In this document: in pieces, positions 48,775 through 61,368 of the stretch
Layout of the letters: each line of letters begins with the position of its first letter
How positions within the stretch are numbered: the stretch's first letter is position 1
Source: Neurospora crassa OR74A
Taxonomy: Eukaryota > Ascomycota > Sordariomycetes > Sordariales > Sordariaceae
Direction of reading: 5' to 3'
Length of the DNA: 64,000 bases
Assembly (NCBI RefSeq): GCF_000182925.2
Contig: NC_026505.1
Span: forward strand, 3,906,001 to 3,970,000
Program-made: the position numbers and the translations under genes
Notes under the pieces: model-generated
Database searches by the model: none
What the model was told of the DNA's origin: nothing
What the model saw: only the letters and a program-made list of their open reading frames with translations

Positions 48775-50343
48775 TTGCCCCTGTGAGTTGCTTCCATTGG
48801 TGCACAGCTGGACAACAAGAACGACAGATGGCACGCTGGCTGGCTGCTTAAGTTGTCTGGTGTTGCCTGGGTAACCGTTAACCCCCCAGTTAAGACAACG
48901 GCAATGACAACAACGAGGCTAGTCGAAAAAGGTAGAGTCATGGATAAGGGAGGACACTCGCCCCTTTTCGGGCGGGCGGTTTGCAACTTGAAGGGTTGTC
49001 CATGTACTGTGGTAAAACGATGCAACTAACCTACCTTTCGACCGGGTATTATTCGCTTCTTCTCATAGACTGGATCCAAGTGGCCAACAAGTTCAAGCCC
49101 ACGACCATGGCCGCCAACGAGCGACCAGCCACTTGGCCAGTCGGGGTGATTTCTGCTTTGGGACGTCATATATGCGAAGCATTTTTTTAATTTATTTTTC
49201 TTTATCGTTTGGGACATGACCGCGAAGTATGAAGATTTGGTTTGGAAATCTGAAAAATTTAGTTTATACAAGTTCACACGGGGAGTGGGGGATAACCGAA
49301 GGAAACCTCGAGACAGAATGTGATGTATGGTGCAAGAGCAAGAGATACAGGCGTGGTGAGATCCCTGGGACTTAGATAATCCCTCAGTACTCGCTTAGGG
49401 TGAAACTCCCTGGGCGCTCGCTCAGAGTGTTCTGAAGATTGGTCTATAGAGTCGTTGGTTTTATCACTTTTTTGGTGAGTGAGCCAGCTTCAAGGGTGGA
49501 GTGATTATGCGCTGCCGTCCGCGGAAGACGATATGAAATGTATAGCGCTCGCTCATGTTGCATGATTCAGTGGGAGTGTGCTCTCAACCGTGGTGTTATG
49601 TGAAATCCTGACTGAGGAACGCTAGAAAGCCCAGGATGACAATCACGCGTGACGTTGAAGTATCGTGAGACTGGAGCCTGGCGACGTGCAAGTGTGAAGT
49701 TCATCCAACAATGCAAGCCACACTGAGGCTGAATATACAGGTCGTGGCTGAGACTCCATTTTTATTTGTGGAGGTAGCCAATCATTTATTTTGCTAGCTA
49801 GCACCCGAACCAGGCTGACCCCAGCATTCGCAGTGTGTAGGTCTCCACCCCAGTTGTCCAAATCGCGGGGGAGCTTTCCTCTTGAAACTGACAGCTGAGT
49901 TGAGCCCCAGCGCACTGCACCGACCACAACCACCACTACGTACAACAAGGCAGGCCGCAAAGGTGCTCTTGATTTCACCTTATTACAAACCATAGTCTCC
50001 ATCCAAACCATACCTAGCCGCCGATTCCCATATTACAAGCCGCCGATTGTTTGTTTTACGCTGTTTATCCGTTTCGACACGAACATCTTGTGACCTATCC
50101 ATCGATACACGGCGTCATCAGCATATTACCCAGCCATCAGCGTCATTGGCATTCTTGCCTCGAGATCCCAGAAGAACCAGCGCAGGCACCAGCTACCCTA
50201 CCTGCGCCGCGCAGCTTTGGCGACGCTTCTTCGAGTTGCATTGAGCCATTGAAATCCATCAGTACCACCGCGAACAGTCGTCCTCATACTTGCTGCCGTC
50301 AAGCCTTTTGTCCGCCAGCATTCCCGTATCTAGACGGCGAGCC
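48775..50343. other. intergenic region upstream of CSN3
   Basis: This 1.57-kb stretch lies between two plus-strand genes and holds the 3' region of the CCCH gene and the promoter and leader of CSN3. Direct repeats TCGCTTAGGGTGAAACTCCCT and TCGCTCAGAGTGTTCTG lie near 49390-49435. Several short frames (for example 49643-50011 minus, 50051-50368 plus) have no recognisable content; those just before 50,344 could be upstream reading frames. Confidence 0.45.
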
Positions 50344-51975
50344 ATGGACGCACGTCTTACGGTCCTGACGGCCTTTCCACCGGCCGCTGGGATTGATAAC
50401 GAAGAATACTACCAAAACAGCCAGCAACATGCCAAGAGGGTGCGAGAACTCGTCCGGGACAATGCGCAGTGGATAAGGGAGTCCGCCGACGATATTCTAA
50501 AGGTAGGTACATAGTACTCCCCCAAACCTGGAGTGTCCGTTGTACAGAGTCGTCCAAACAGCTGACCCGATAACGTTTGCGTAGCATGTCAACCCCGCCG
50601 TCTATTCCCTCTCATATCTTATGATCCTCGAATTTCTACTACAGTCACCCGGGTGGACCTCTCAGCAGGCACATGAGAGCTTGGCATCATATATGGCCCA
50701 GTTCTTCCTCCAGTTTGATGCTCGCCAAATACGGTGCAAGGGAAGCACTTGGTCAGATGTTCTCAAAGAGGCGTATAGCGAACGCGGCTTGTTTCCTGTA
50801 GGGTTTCCATACTTCTTTCCTTGCATCGTTGCCGTTGCTGACTTCGAAGACAGGCCTCTGTTGCCGTAGAGCTGGTCACTGCTGCCCTCCTAAGACTTGA
50901 CCCTTCAGGCTCTATCATCACATCCCACCACTGCAACCTGGTCGAGCTGGCATACAATACCGGCAATGTCGGAGCATTACTACCTCTGATTGAGAAACCT
51001 ATCATCTATATGCCGGCCAAGGGCATGTCGACAGCCCAGCCCCTTTGCGACATGTCTCTCCCTCCACCAGCATACATCAACCCCGACAGCCAGCTCACCG
51101 ACGCTCTTACCAGCGCCGCCGTGCTTCAGTACGATTTTCTATGCGGCCTGTGCTTCATAGAGCGCCGGATGTGGCAGCAAGCCTTTGATGCCTTTGAACG
51201 ATGTGTTACGTATCCGACGCGAGACGGCGGTTGCAGCAAGATCATGACGGAGGCATATAACAAATGGATCCTTGTCGGCTTGCTCCTGACCGGAAAGCCA
51301 CCAACACTGCCGGAAACGACCTCGCAAGCGGCAAAGAAGATATTCGCAACCCAGGGAAAACCCTACAAGTTGTTTGCTCAGGCTTTCAAATCGGAAACCG
51401 CCGGGGATCTGGTCCGAGAATTTGAAGTGATCAATTCCGAGCTCTTACCCAATGAGGGGAACGTTGAGCTCGCAAAGCTGGTGCTGGCTCACTATCAACG
51501 GTGGCAAATCATCAACCTGCGCAATATCTACACTAACATTTCCCTTGAGAAAATCCAGGAACGGACACAGAGTGCGGAAACAGGCGCGCCGCTACCGACC
51601 GTAGAAGCGGTAGATCAGCTCGTACAAAGCATGATCGCCGACGGGAGTCTGCAGGGCGCTATCGAGCGCCCAAAGGACGGCAGCCCAGCCTATCTGACGT
51701 TTTTATCGTCGCCCGCGCAGGGCATGTCCGAGGTGGAGTTTTCGGCCCAGGTGAACAAAGTGATGCAAGGCATCAAGGCTCTGGAGCCCATCATCGAGGC
51801 AACCAACAAGCGCCTGGCCAGCAACCGCGAGTATATTAGTCACACGGTTAAACGTCAATTCGACGCGGCTCGCGAACACAAGCTTGGCCTTCAGAGCGCC
51901 GGTGGTGGCTTCGAAGAGTCGTCGTTCCACATTGAGGAGGAGGAAGATCTGATGAGTGGTCTACCAGCTCACTAG
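50344..51975 (+). CDS. CSN3: COP9 signalosome subunit 3
   Basis: The product is a PCI-domain subunit of the COP9 signalosome, which removes NEDD8 from cullins and so tunes SCF-type ubiquitin ligases in nucleus and cytoplasm. The exons are 50344-50502, 50585-50797 and 50854-51975, all joined in phase 0 across introns of 82 and 56 nt, giving 497 residues. The N-terminal and middle parts are helical repeats, with LVTAALLRLDP and FLCGLCFIERRMWQQAFDAFE typical of the family. The PCI/winged-helix region, roughly residues 300-410, includes LAHYQRWQIINLRNIYTNIS and the end VDQLVQSMIADGSLQG. A basic helix and an acidic tail (HIEEEEDLM) close the protein. A related PCI protein such as proteasome subunit Rpn3 is less likely given the length and N-terminus. 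Confidence 0.82.
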
Positions 51976-53027
51976 TGGGATGATGGGACCGTTCATAAGT
52001 GGAACAGGCTTATCACCCTCTCCTATATATTTATAGAGGATGAACGCGACGAGGCTGTTGGCTGGTTTGCTTGTTAGCGTAGAGATGAGCGCGGCCAAGA
52101 GATAGACGGTTGCTACTCCTCCCTTTATGGACTGTGTTCCATGCCAGACGTTTAGGGGTGAAGAAGAAGCAGAGCCAATTTTGCGTACATACGGAAAAAA
52201 GATGTTACTTCGCAACATCACTTGCTCCAGCCGTGAAAGAAGTTGTTGAAGACGATGGAGAGTGATGACGTCGATGAGCACGACTACCGCTACAAGGGCT
52301 TGTCGATGTCATCTTACGGGGAAATATTATGATATCCACGGGCCTGGCTGTTAGTTGAATGAGATAATTCCTATCACCACAAGCATTGTTGCCATGTTGC
52401 CTGGCTGTCGTCTGGTGGCTAGAGGTGACTGATGCCCTAGAGTTGAGCCGCTACAAGCATTGTTAGATGAGATGTATTATCGTAGTTCCGAGAACACCAC
52501 AATCACAGTAGTGAGACTCAGATGGCATGTGTCGATGATGTAGTCCATTGCTTTCTGTGCAGAGCGGCCAATGCTCGCAACAAGCCGATCAAGTCATTTC
52601 TTTACTCTTCCATGCGAGTTAATCAGCGAAGCTAACGATGATGCTGCTGCTGCTGCTGATGATGATGATGATGCCTAGCCTAGTGCTCTACTCGATTTAT
52701 AAGAACCAACCCAATCTCAGTCCCAATCCTTACATGCATGTTCTTCAACGCTCAACGCTGCATCCATTTATGCATGCCATGTATTCCTAGCCATACCAAA
52801 TACCCGACGATCGAAACGATACCACCACAGCGTGCGTACGTGGTTGCGCTTGTCGTGGAAACCCATGCCGACCCCATACCTAATTATAATCTCTTTGCTG
52901 ATGTCATTCGAGCTCTTGGCCCCTTCTTTTTCTTCTTCTTCCTTCCTAGCCTTTGTCTCATTTTCTTCTGTCTTGCCATGCTTATCCTCTGGTGTATACC
53001 ACTTCGTCAAAACTCCCCCTTAACCAT
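51976..53027. other. convergent intergenic region
   Basis: This stretch lies between the 3' ends of CSN3 (+) and the GID1-like gene (-). It holds a GCT/GAT triplet microsatellite at about 52638-52674 and a T/C-rich run near 52920-52950. I see no gene. Frames of about 100 codons on either strand look like chance. Confidence 0.5.
52638..52674. repeat. GAT/GCT triplet microsatellite
   Basis: A run of GATGATGCTGCTGCTGCTGCT is followed by GATGATGATGATGATG in non-coding DNA between convergent genes. Confidence 0.85.
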
Positions 53028-55739
53028 TCAGAAAAGAGTCCGATTAAGGTCGGGCACATCCACATCCAGATCCATATCCGGGTTCAATTCCATGATACCC
53101 TGTGCAAAAAGCGGATCCCGAAATTGATACCATAGTTCCGGTTCCAGACCCTGAAGAATAGGATACTGCTCCTGCATCTGTTTCCGCATCTGATCCGTGT
53201 ACCGATAAACTGCCTTGTAAGTACTTTCCAAATCCTAATTTACCTGTGCCTTGGGTATGTCGTCAAGAATGTTTTGGATCGTGACAAACGCGCCGTCGCC
53301 TCCGTCCTTCCTAAGATCTTCGAGGAGGACCGTTGTTTGGGCGTAGAGGTTCTCTAAGGCTGCGCGAGAAGACTTCCCCAGGGACGCTGTGAGTGACAGA
53401 GAGTGTTAGCATAATATCCACAATGGTACGGAATGAGGAAAAGCAAGCGATTTAATGAACTCACTCAATATGGCGGAATTCAATTCCTCAGCCACAGCAA
53501 CGCGCCCCTTTCCATCCAGGAGGTGCGCGACTTCCTTGACTTCAAGAGGGTTTGGATACGCCATGAGCGCGAAAATTTCGTTAAGGTGTTTGCTGACTTC
53601 GTGACTTGGGTCGTTCTTGAATTCATCACGAAGCTCTTGGCCATATTCCAGGGCATCCTGACATAGCTCGCTTACTCCGGCAGCGCGCATCGCCATGGTT
53701 TCGTCCTCGGGATCGCCTGTCCTCAGCTCGCTACCATCCTCTTCGGTGTCCATCATCTCTTCTTCGCCTTCCGTCATCATTTCGTCCTCTCCGCCTGGGT
53801 TCTGACTATACGTTCGTTGCGTGTCATTGCCAGTATGGTGTCGACCCTGAGATGTGCTCTTAGCTTTCACTCCGGCTTCTTGTAGTGAACTGTTCATTTC
53901 GGCCTCCCTTCGAATCATCTCGATGAACTTGCGACAGCGCAGCCGGAAGTATACCTGACCGTTCTCCTCCAGCACCTTGGGGTAGAATTGATTGGTGTAG
54001 ATGAGAGCCTGGTCGATGTCGCCTTCGAGGATGGCACGGCGAATCTGTTGCCTGTTATTCGCATCTTCGTCATCCTTGATATTGACGCCCTCAACGGGAA
54101 CGTCGGCGTCCATGTTGAGAGCCTGCTTTTCCATATGTATCTCTTCGGCAAAGGCACGGGCAGTTCCCACATAACCATCGTGTTGAAGAAATTGCAAAAC
54201 CTTTTGAAGCCGTTAGTTCTCAAGGACCATGTGACTGGGACCCAGTTAACTTACCAGTTGCTGAATGAGCTCGGTATCGTTTAGAGGGGGCGCGAGATTA
54301 GCAGTATCCGTGCTTCTGATCTTGTCTGTGACCATCTTTTGTTGTTTCTGCATAATATCTCGTTAATGTCACATCGAGATCGCGTGGAGAATGCATTTGA
54401 GTAGCCTCACCTTCATGTAACCGTCGATGTCGTACTGGAAGGGAATTTGACCAAAATTGACCCAAATGTGGTCTCCGGGCCTTTTTAGCCCGACGGCAGG
54501 ATAAAAACTCTTGGTAGGATCTCTGAAGCTCGGGTCCTTGAAGGCAATCTCTATACACATCACATGTCAGTCATCACCACACAGCCAAATCTTGCGGTCA
54601 AGCATACCTAGTTCCTCGCCATTTTTCGTGAACAAGACCTGATTTGTCCGAAAGTTCACTAGGCAGCCCACTGTGTCGCCGGCACCGTACGTCGGGCCAT
54701 ATGATCTGCCCGAATTGCTCCCTGAGGCAAAGATTTTTCCGTCATTACCATGATAGGCCCAAGACTCCCCCTCCCAGCCCGGGAACCTCGACAATTGTGC
54801 CTTTCGGGTTTCGAAACCGATAGCGATGATATTACTATGCGGTCCCGGTCAGGTTAGCATCGGTTTACCCGGCTTAGCAAACTGGAGGCCCAAGAGACGT
54901 TAACGCCCAAGTGACACTTACTCTTCTCGCTTCTTGCTGAATACCATGACCTCAAAGTAGTATACACCACACTGCATGGGCATGGGATTATCCGCTCGTA
55001 TCGCGCCGGCTTCATGTTCTGATCCCTTTGAGCCTGTGTATTTTACTTCGTAACCATCGCCAAACACCTCCACAGTATGGTCCTTGTCGTCACTGTTCCA
55101 TCGAGTAGGGAGCGGGCTAACGGCATCTTCGAATTCAGCTGATGCAGGGGGACGCTCTATCAAATTCAACGCCACACCTCTGTGTATGCCGGATGGAAGC
55201 TTTGTGTGAAGCGTCACAGACCTGCTTTCCGTGTTCCCTGTATTCCCGGCAAAGACCGTTCCAGATGGCCCCTTGGACATTGTAGTTTCTCTGTCAGCCA
55301 TGAGCTTGGCCTTGTGTTGTTCTGCGAGCTTTCCTAGATAACCGGATCCTCGCAGATACGAAGGCGAAAGAAAACCTGTCTTGCTGACACTGGCCGAGGA
55401 TCCAACTCCGCTGTACGTCGTATTCAGCCCCGCCAGTAACGGCTCCTTGCTCGTGAACATGTCAAAGGCGCGAGAGAAAGACGGCAAGTCAGCACCAGAC
55501 GTCCGATGCGACCCGCGCCCCTCGTCCAGCCCATGAGGAGCATTCCCTAAGTGTGCGGCGCCAGCATCGAGTGAGGAGAAGGGCGCGCCGGTGTGCGAGC
55601 TCGCGCCACTCCCATGGCTGCCACTGTCGGGGGATGGGTTCAGCAAGTGGGAGAAGCCGGCAGATCGAACGGGACGAGAGCCGTTATTGGCCGAGGCAAA
55701 TGAAGACATCCGGCGTGGAAATGGGTTTGGGTTGGTCAT
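53028..55739 (-). CDS. GID1: SPRY-LisH-CTLH-CRA protein, RanBP9/GID1 (VID30) type
   Basis: The product is probably the scaffold and substrate-adaptor-binding subunit of the GID/CTLH ubiquitin ligase, which in yeast degrades gluconeogenic enzymes. Seven exons join in consistent phase: 55739-54922, 54834-54608, 54550-54411, 54347-54255, 54200-53465, 53386-53244 and 53213-53028, giving 780 residues. The first 190 residues are Ser/Gly-rich and disordered. The SPRY domain spans about 220-395 (CGVYYFEVMVFSKKRED, WAYHGNDGKIF, LEIAFKDPSFRD, VWVNFGQ-type end). LisH follows at about 418-450 (LIQQLVLQFLQHDGYVGTA), CTLH at about 474-527 (IRRAILEGDIDQAL) and CRA at about 605-715. An acidic Met/Glu-rich insertion at about 555-600 separates CTLH and CRA. 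Other RanBPM-like proteins share this order, so the GID1 assignment is family-level. Confidence 0.88.
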
Positions 55740-58092
55740 AGTGTGAGAAGTATTTGAGCGACTGAGTAGGAAGGGCGGAGGGGTGTATGTTGGTCGGAGT
55801 AAACGCCGGTAATGCCCCAGGGGACTGGGTTGGCTTGCTGTTGCCCAAGGAACCTGGCCTCCCGGAACTGATCGATATCCGAGGAGTATCAGGCGGGACC
55901 GAGGTGTGTCGCTGATGTGATGCTGTCCAAGAAAGTTTTTTGTTGTGTGGAAGCTGTCTGGCTAGAGAAGAAGAAGCAGCAGCTATAGTTGGCCTTATGC
56001 GGGTTGTGGCAGTAGATGGATGCTGGGTTCGGGAGCGGTTTGAACCGATGTGGTGTACTGTAGAGTGGGTGTGGTGTGCGAATGACGGAGGTGGAAGGCG
56101 ATTCGTTATGGAAATTGCAGAGCACGAGCAATCCAAGGCCGCTATGTCATAATTAGACGAGTGAGCATTCAAACACAATCAGCAAATGGTCGTGCTTGGA
56201 GCTGGAACCTACCGGCGTACTACCGCGTTCCACGCATGTACGCACTTTCCCGAACGGCCTGACTTGGAAGTTGCTCTCCGATTTGCCAAAGTGGGCGGCA
56301 GTGAATTTGTAAGTGCCGGCGGTTGAGGATCTTGTAAGATATTCAAAAGTCAACCAGTTGACATTAGAGAGTATACTAGCGAGATGTCGAGCTCGAAGGG
56401 ATGGAAGGTTGGGCGTCGAGGGAGCAGGTTCACGCCCGTTATTATGTAGGTAGGTAGGTGGGTGTTGCTGTTATCAACAGGGCCCTCGAGGTGCCCAGTC
56501 CCGCTTTCCCGCTCTATCGCAATGGAGCGGGAACCACCTAGGGTGAGGTCAGCAGCCCAGCTAGTCTATTGTGGGTTACCTAGGCAGGTACCTACCTACC
56601 TGGCACATGCTGGGGTCACTCACCTACAGGACGGGACACATGCTTCCCTAATTCCATCTTAATTTTGCCTCGCCTCAGGTATAGGACCGAGCACATAGGT
56701 ACAGTTAAGGAATGGTCTGTTGGTATCAGGACTGGCCTGTTGGTAGTCGTTAGTATTAACATTGAGCATCGCGGCTGCCGTGGCAGCAACGAACCTGAAG
56801 GGGAGCAAGTTCGGTGGCTTTACGATGGATGACATCCTCACTAGGAATGAAGCGGGGTGAATGATCCACCGTAGTCAGAGATATCGATGTCTTCCCAACT
56901 CCTCAGCTTGCCGTCACCTACCTACGCATCAAGTTGGACGGGACTATCCTTATTCATATGGGATGTTAATTCAAGTGAACATCTGTGACAGTGAAGCCAT
57001 CTAAATATCTAAATTGATCAGGTTAATTTGCTCTTCTCATAGACTTTCTGAGAAGCTCAGGTACCTGTGACCAATATCCTTGTCTGAAGATGCCGGCGGC
57101 CGGCAGTCACTGACACCGACAGGTCTGCATTGCCTGCCGTCATAATTGGTTTCGCACCGCTTCAGTCCTCCAGAGGCATAGCGACATCTGATTGGTCAGA
57201 ATCTTCCTCCTCACAGATGTGACTGGCTATCAAGCAACAAGCAACAACACCACGCCTCGTTTGTTTTTGATGGGTTTAGAGAGCCCGTACGCAACTTTTG
57301 TTTCACTTGGTTTAATCAGTGCCAAGATAAGACCCGCTGTCTAGGTTGACACTGTGGAACACAATTGGAGAAGATGTCGATTCAAAGCGCGACGCTCCAA
57401 AAACAGAGCCGGAATCTGACTAACCAGATCATGACAGCTTTCTTCGAAGTGTGTCTTTGTGCCATGTCGAGATCCCTTCAAAGGATGCAAAGGCGCCACA
57501 GCAATACCTTTCAGTCAGACATGTCCGGTACTCAAAGCTTTGAGTTGTACCCAAGTTCATCGTGACGACAATTAGCCGTCTGAGGGAGAACGATGATGTG
57601 GTGAAATCAAGCGCGACACCGCGCAATTACTACCGGAATGATAATAGCAATTACATGCTCGGGTATAGGTGCTTACAAAGGTCGCGATGTCCTCATCTTA
57701 AAGCTGTAAGACACTCGCCAGTGAAGCCCGTAAGCAACACTCGTCGATCAAACGTGAGAATCCCCTAATACCAAAACGCCAACTCCGGGCCTCGCTGTGG
57801 CCATGTACACCTCTAATTCCCACGAAAACAAAAGAAAAGGGATAAGAAAAAAAAAAAACTCTTCCACATCCCTGCTTACACGCCATAAACGCCAAAAGTG
57901 TTGCTTCCTGCCTCGGTGGGCAAACGAGCTTTTGTGGGAGGATACCCCCCCCATAACCTGTTCCTTTTCCTCCCAGTGCGATGCTCGAATGCTCTTAACA
58001 ACCGTACCCTTGATGCCCAGCCGACTATGGCCAAGCTTCAACAGCAACGTTCATGTATTTAACTGAAAAGTTTGAGCTGCAAGCGGAGATAC
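55740..58092. other. 2.35-kb intergenic region, no supported gene
   Basis: This stretch holds the promoter and leader of the GID1-like gene and the 3' side of IES4. GTAGG/CCTAC motif clusters lie at 56446-56460 and 56577-56601. An A-run stands at about 57847-57859 and a C-run at 57945-57952. A 164-codon minus frame over 55684-56178 overlaps the start of the GID1-like gene and is probably leader sequence. A 66-codon plus frame at 57365 shows nothing recognisable. Confidence 0.45.
56577..56601. repeat. CCTAGG/CCTACC motif cluster
   Basis: Overlapping CCTAGG, CAGGTACCTACC and TACCTGG units form an imperfect inverted repeat in the region upstream of the GID1-like gene. It belongs to the same intergenic motif family as 36267-36288 and 43865-43878. 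Confidence 0.55.
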
Positions 58093-59029
58093 CTATACGG
58101 CAATGGCTGTCGGTACTGATGCAGGTGCTGGTGCTGGAGTCGGTCCCGGTGAAGGCGCGGCTGAGTTGGCGGCGGCAAAGCTAGGGGCGTTCTGCATCTC
58201 GACATCCACCCCGTTGTTGCTTGACTCGCTTTTGACTTGGGCGTTCTCGCCCGGAACGATGTTTTCTTTGCTGCTGCCTGCGGCTGATGCTGAAACCGGA
58301 GTGGGTTCCTCTGCCGTTAGTTCCGGCCGTGGCTTAGGCGGCGCGGTCCAGCGCGGAAGCTCCCAGACAACGCCGGTAAAACTCTTGAGGGTGAATCCGC
58401 CTCTGGTCCACTTCCGGCAAGGCTTGCCAGACCGATCAAGAGCTCGGAGACCGGCGTTGATAGCGCCCATGTTAGCCTTGGGTCCAAGTTTGTGCGCAGC
58501 CAAGCCGCCTCGGCCGCCCTCGATGGTACCGTCGTCTCTGTGTGGTTGTCAGTCTTCACCTGTAAAGGGAGAAAGGCGCAGAAGGGAAGAGTACTCACAG
58601 CCTCTGCTTCTTCTTAGGGCCCGGCTTGCCCCGAACCTTGGCCTCACCATTGCCATTCACGCCAGCACCTGCCGCCCGCTTAACGCCCTTCTTCTTCAGC
58701 CCATCAGTAGGTGGGCCCATGGGGCCAGACTGCGGCGCCGGGGTACCAGCCGCGGGAGTGTTTGCATTTGAGTCGGACGCATTCTCAGCAGCCGAATTCG
58801 TGACGGCAGGGATGACGGCCGAGTCGACAGGTGAATCGTTGGTCTCTTTGAGAACTGGCGTGTCCTCTTTGACATAACCAGGATCGACAATAGCACGTAG
58901 ATTCTTTGGTGTCACGGCGAGGGTGACAACCTTGGACGACGCGCCATTAGAGCTGGCCACGGAGACGCCGACCCCGTTCGACTTTCGTCGGTCTTTGGGA
59001 GTAGCGCTGCTCTTAACGTGAGGAGCCAT
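58093..59029 (-). CDS. IES4: INO80 chromatin remodelling complex subunit Ies4
   Basis: The product is probably Ies4, a small fungal-specific subunit of the INO80 nucleosome remodeller that acts in transcription and DNA-damage response. The exons 59029-58599 and 58537-58093 join across a 61-nt intron (GTGAGT donor, CTGAC branch, CACACAG acceptor), giving 291 residues. I chose the ATG at 59029 because MAPHVKSSATPKDRRKS starts like family members; an in-frame ATG at 59134 would add 35 residues. Landmarks are VVTLAVTPKNLRAIVDPGY near residue 35, a basic KVRGKPGPKKKQRL segment before the splice, DDGTIEGGRGG after it, and KLGPKANMGAINAGLRALDR with GKPCRKW at about 160-187, then LKSFTGVVWELP. The C-terminus is Pro/Ala-rich. 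The family was recognised from memory of Pezizomycotina homologues. Confidence 0.72.
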
Positions 59030-61294
59030 TGCTCGGGAGTTGTTTGGCGTAAGGCTGAAATCGTGAGTATAATCTAACGGCTGATTGATAACTGGGCGTG
59101 GGCAAAACGGTTCCAAGGTTGGTTGTTGCGGCAAGTGAAGATGATGTAGGAAAGAACGTCGGCGAGGTTGGAGGAAATAGATTTATTGTTGGTGCCTTGG
59201 CCCAGGTTCGCGGTTCGGGAATTGGGCGATCCACTGGTTGGACGGTGACGGGGCACACACACACAATGGAGTGGTTGATGGGGTGGCAGTTGGCTCTCGG
59301 GCGCTAGACGCGGAGGGAGCAAGCAGCGTCGGTCTTGTCTCCCGGTCTAGGCGCTGGAGTTTTGGCGTCGCACTTTTATTTCGCGGCGGCGTTGCGCGAG
59401 ATGGTGTTGATGACTTGATGCGATGGAAACGTCGGGGAGGATGCGGTGGTGGTGAGCATCTGTGTGGGTGGTGTAATGAAAGAGGAGACCAAGAATGAAC
59501 ATGGTCTGGAAAAGTTTGGTCACCCAGCAGCCTTGAGGCGGCGGGCGTCCACCTGTTTTGCCTTCATGCTGGCAAAGAACATAGGTGTCGGGGAGTCCAT
59601 GAGATCCAACGAGCGCTACTCCAAAGTACGGCAAGGGCAAAAACAGAGGTCGGTTACCCATCCACATCCACGTGCACTCCTACAACCCCAACCCTAAGTA
59701 GCCTTGTACCCAAGTCTTGGCGAAATCCCTGAATCCGACCCGCACACAACGAAGCCCGTCCCGTCACCACCCAGGCACCGTCCAGGCCCGTCGCCATCGC
59801 CAATCGCGACATGCCCCCCTTTTTGTTGTAATGACGGGAAACACGGACTACTACAAGGGATTCACAAGCGCATTCTACAGGTATTCATTAAACCTTTACT
59901 TTGGGGTGTGCGAGATAAGTCTCAAAATGTCGGAGCGGTGGTGCTGCAGCGTTTGCAATCCATGTGTGAACAGCGCACGGCATGGCGAGTCGACGTTGCT
60001 GACGAAATTTGGCTGCAACAGTCAGGTTTGGTTCCATTCAGGTTGCGTGTGAATTGCAGTTCTGGAGTTTGCCCTTGTGCGTCCATTCTTGGCTCCATTT
60101 TGTGATCCGTTGGAGGGAATGAACCGGAAGCCCTGCCCTGCGTCGGATTTAGGATCCGATCACCTCGAGTCAAGACGGAGGGATCCTGATCCAGTCCCCA
60201 GTATAATGAAGCTCCCAAATCCCTTTTCCAGAGCCTCGGTTCCGTCGTTTGCGGGTTGTCTTCACTTGCCCACAATCATCATTATCGTCGTCGTCGTCGT
60301 CCACCAACCCACACATTCAGTACTACTTATCCAAGATACACAACGAGCGCGGAGTAACAGTTTTGGGTTTTTGGACGTCGTGAAGATAGCCCCCCCATCC
60401 CTTAATTTGTCTCCCAGCGATAAGTCTGATGGTATCGAAGCAACCGATCCCGTCAGTAAATTGAAACATTCCAGTTGTTCGGTTGCGCCCTACTGCGACG
60501 GCAAAGACGTGAATACGGGTGCAATACCGAATTCTATTCTGCCCTTTTTTCTTTGCTCTGAACCCCCCGAGTAGCCAGAACCAGCGAATGGCGAGGCAGC
60601 GACGGCACGGACTGGCCAGCTGGACAAATCCTAAAGGTGACCGACCGTCCTGGCGCCAAAAAGAAAACCGTAAACGTGTGATGCCATCGATTGCGCACAA
60701 CAATGATCAATGTTCACGAACAGAATGAAAACCTGATCGACGTAACCGAGTGTGCCTAGTCTCATCATCATCCCCGCCATGGCTGGAACACCTGGCTCAG
60801 CACAACATTGCTTTCCGAAGATCAAATGATCAGCACTTCAGCAGGTAACATCACCAGTTTAATTCGAGGCGATTCAATCGATACGAAATTGGTTTTGGTT
60901 TCGGAACCTGACACCCCTCAGTTTCACATCATTCTCGCCTATAACGCTTTCCAAATCCAGCTCTAATGATCACGATAACTGATGTCAAATATTGCCTGCC
61001 CAAGTGTTCAAAGATGCCCAACATGCACTGGGTTCAATGACACAAAGCCAGATTTGGGAGGCTCAAAGGATGGTAGATGGCTGTGCATGTGCGAATGGAC
61101 GCTTTCGAGTTGCGTCCCTCTTCCAAAACCAGTCTCACCGTCACCATGCCTTCCCTCAACACCGACAGCGGGGTTTGCTCACCCTGAAAAGAAACAAACA
61201 GAATAACATGACTGCCTCAGAATAAGCTAAAATGAAGCTTAGGAGCCACGTTCCAGAAGGGAAAGAAAAAAAATATATATAGATAATTGGACAA
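59030..61294. other. 2.3-kb intergenic region upstream of IES4
   Basis: Both flanking features are on the minus strand, so this includes the IES4 promoter and the region downstream of the tRNA gene. A GTC/GTT-type run (CGTCGTCGTCGTCGT) lies at about 60286-60300. Plus frames of 133 codons at 59,704 and 165 codons at 60,077 show no domain or splice structure. I see no supported gene. Confidence 0.45.
61262..61272 (-). terminator. polymerase III terminator of tRNA-Asn
   Basis: The plus strand has a run of A broken by a single G, so the tRNA-sense strand has a T-run about 23 bases after the tRNA 3' end. Runs of four or more T normally end polymerase III transcription. The distance is slightly long but acceptable. 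Confidence 0.5.
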
Positions 61295-61368
61295 CTCCCT
61301 CGGTAAGGATCGAACTTACAGCCTCCAGATTAACAGTCTGACGCGCTAGCCAATTGCGCCACGAGGGA
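61295..61368 (-). tRNA. tRNA-Asn (anticodon GTT)
   Basis: The reverse strand folds into a complete cloverleaf. The acceptor stem TCCCTCG pairs with CGAGGGA, and the D-arm is GCGCAATTGGCTAGCGC. The anticodon stem-loop is TCAGA-CTGTTAA-TCTGG with GTT at 61334-61332. The T-arm is GTAAG-TTCGATC-CTTAC and the discriminator base is G. No intron is present. A T-rich stretch lies downstream on the transcribed strand (A-rich at 61262-61272 in the plus strand), suitable for polymerase III termination. GTT reads the AAC and AAT codons. Confidence 0.95.

Noticed and set aside
50051-50368. 105-codon plus frame just before CSN3
   Set aside because: It overlaps the CSN3 start in another register; it is better explained as leader sequence.
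60077-60574. 165-codon plus frame downstream of IES4 promoter
   Set aside because: It contains low-complexity Val/Ile and triplet-repeat sequence and no domain.
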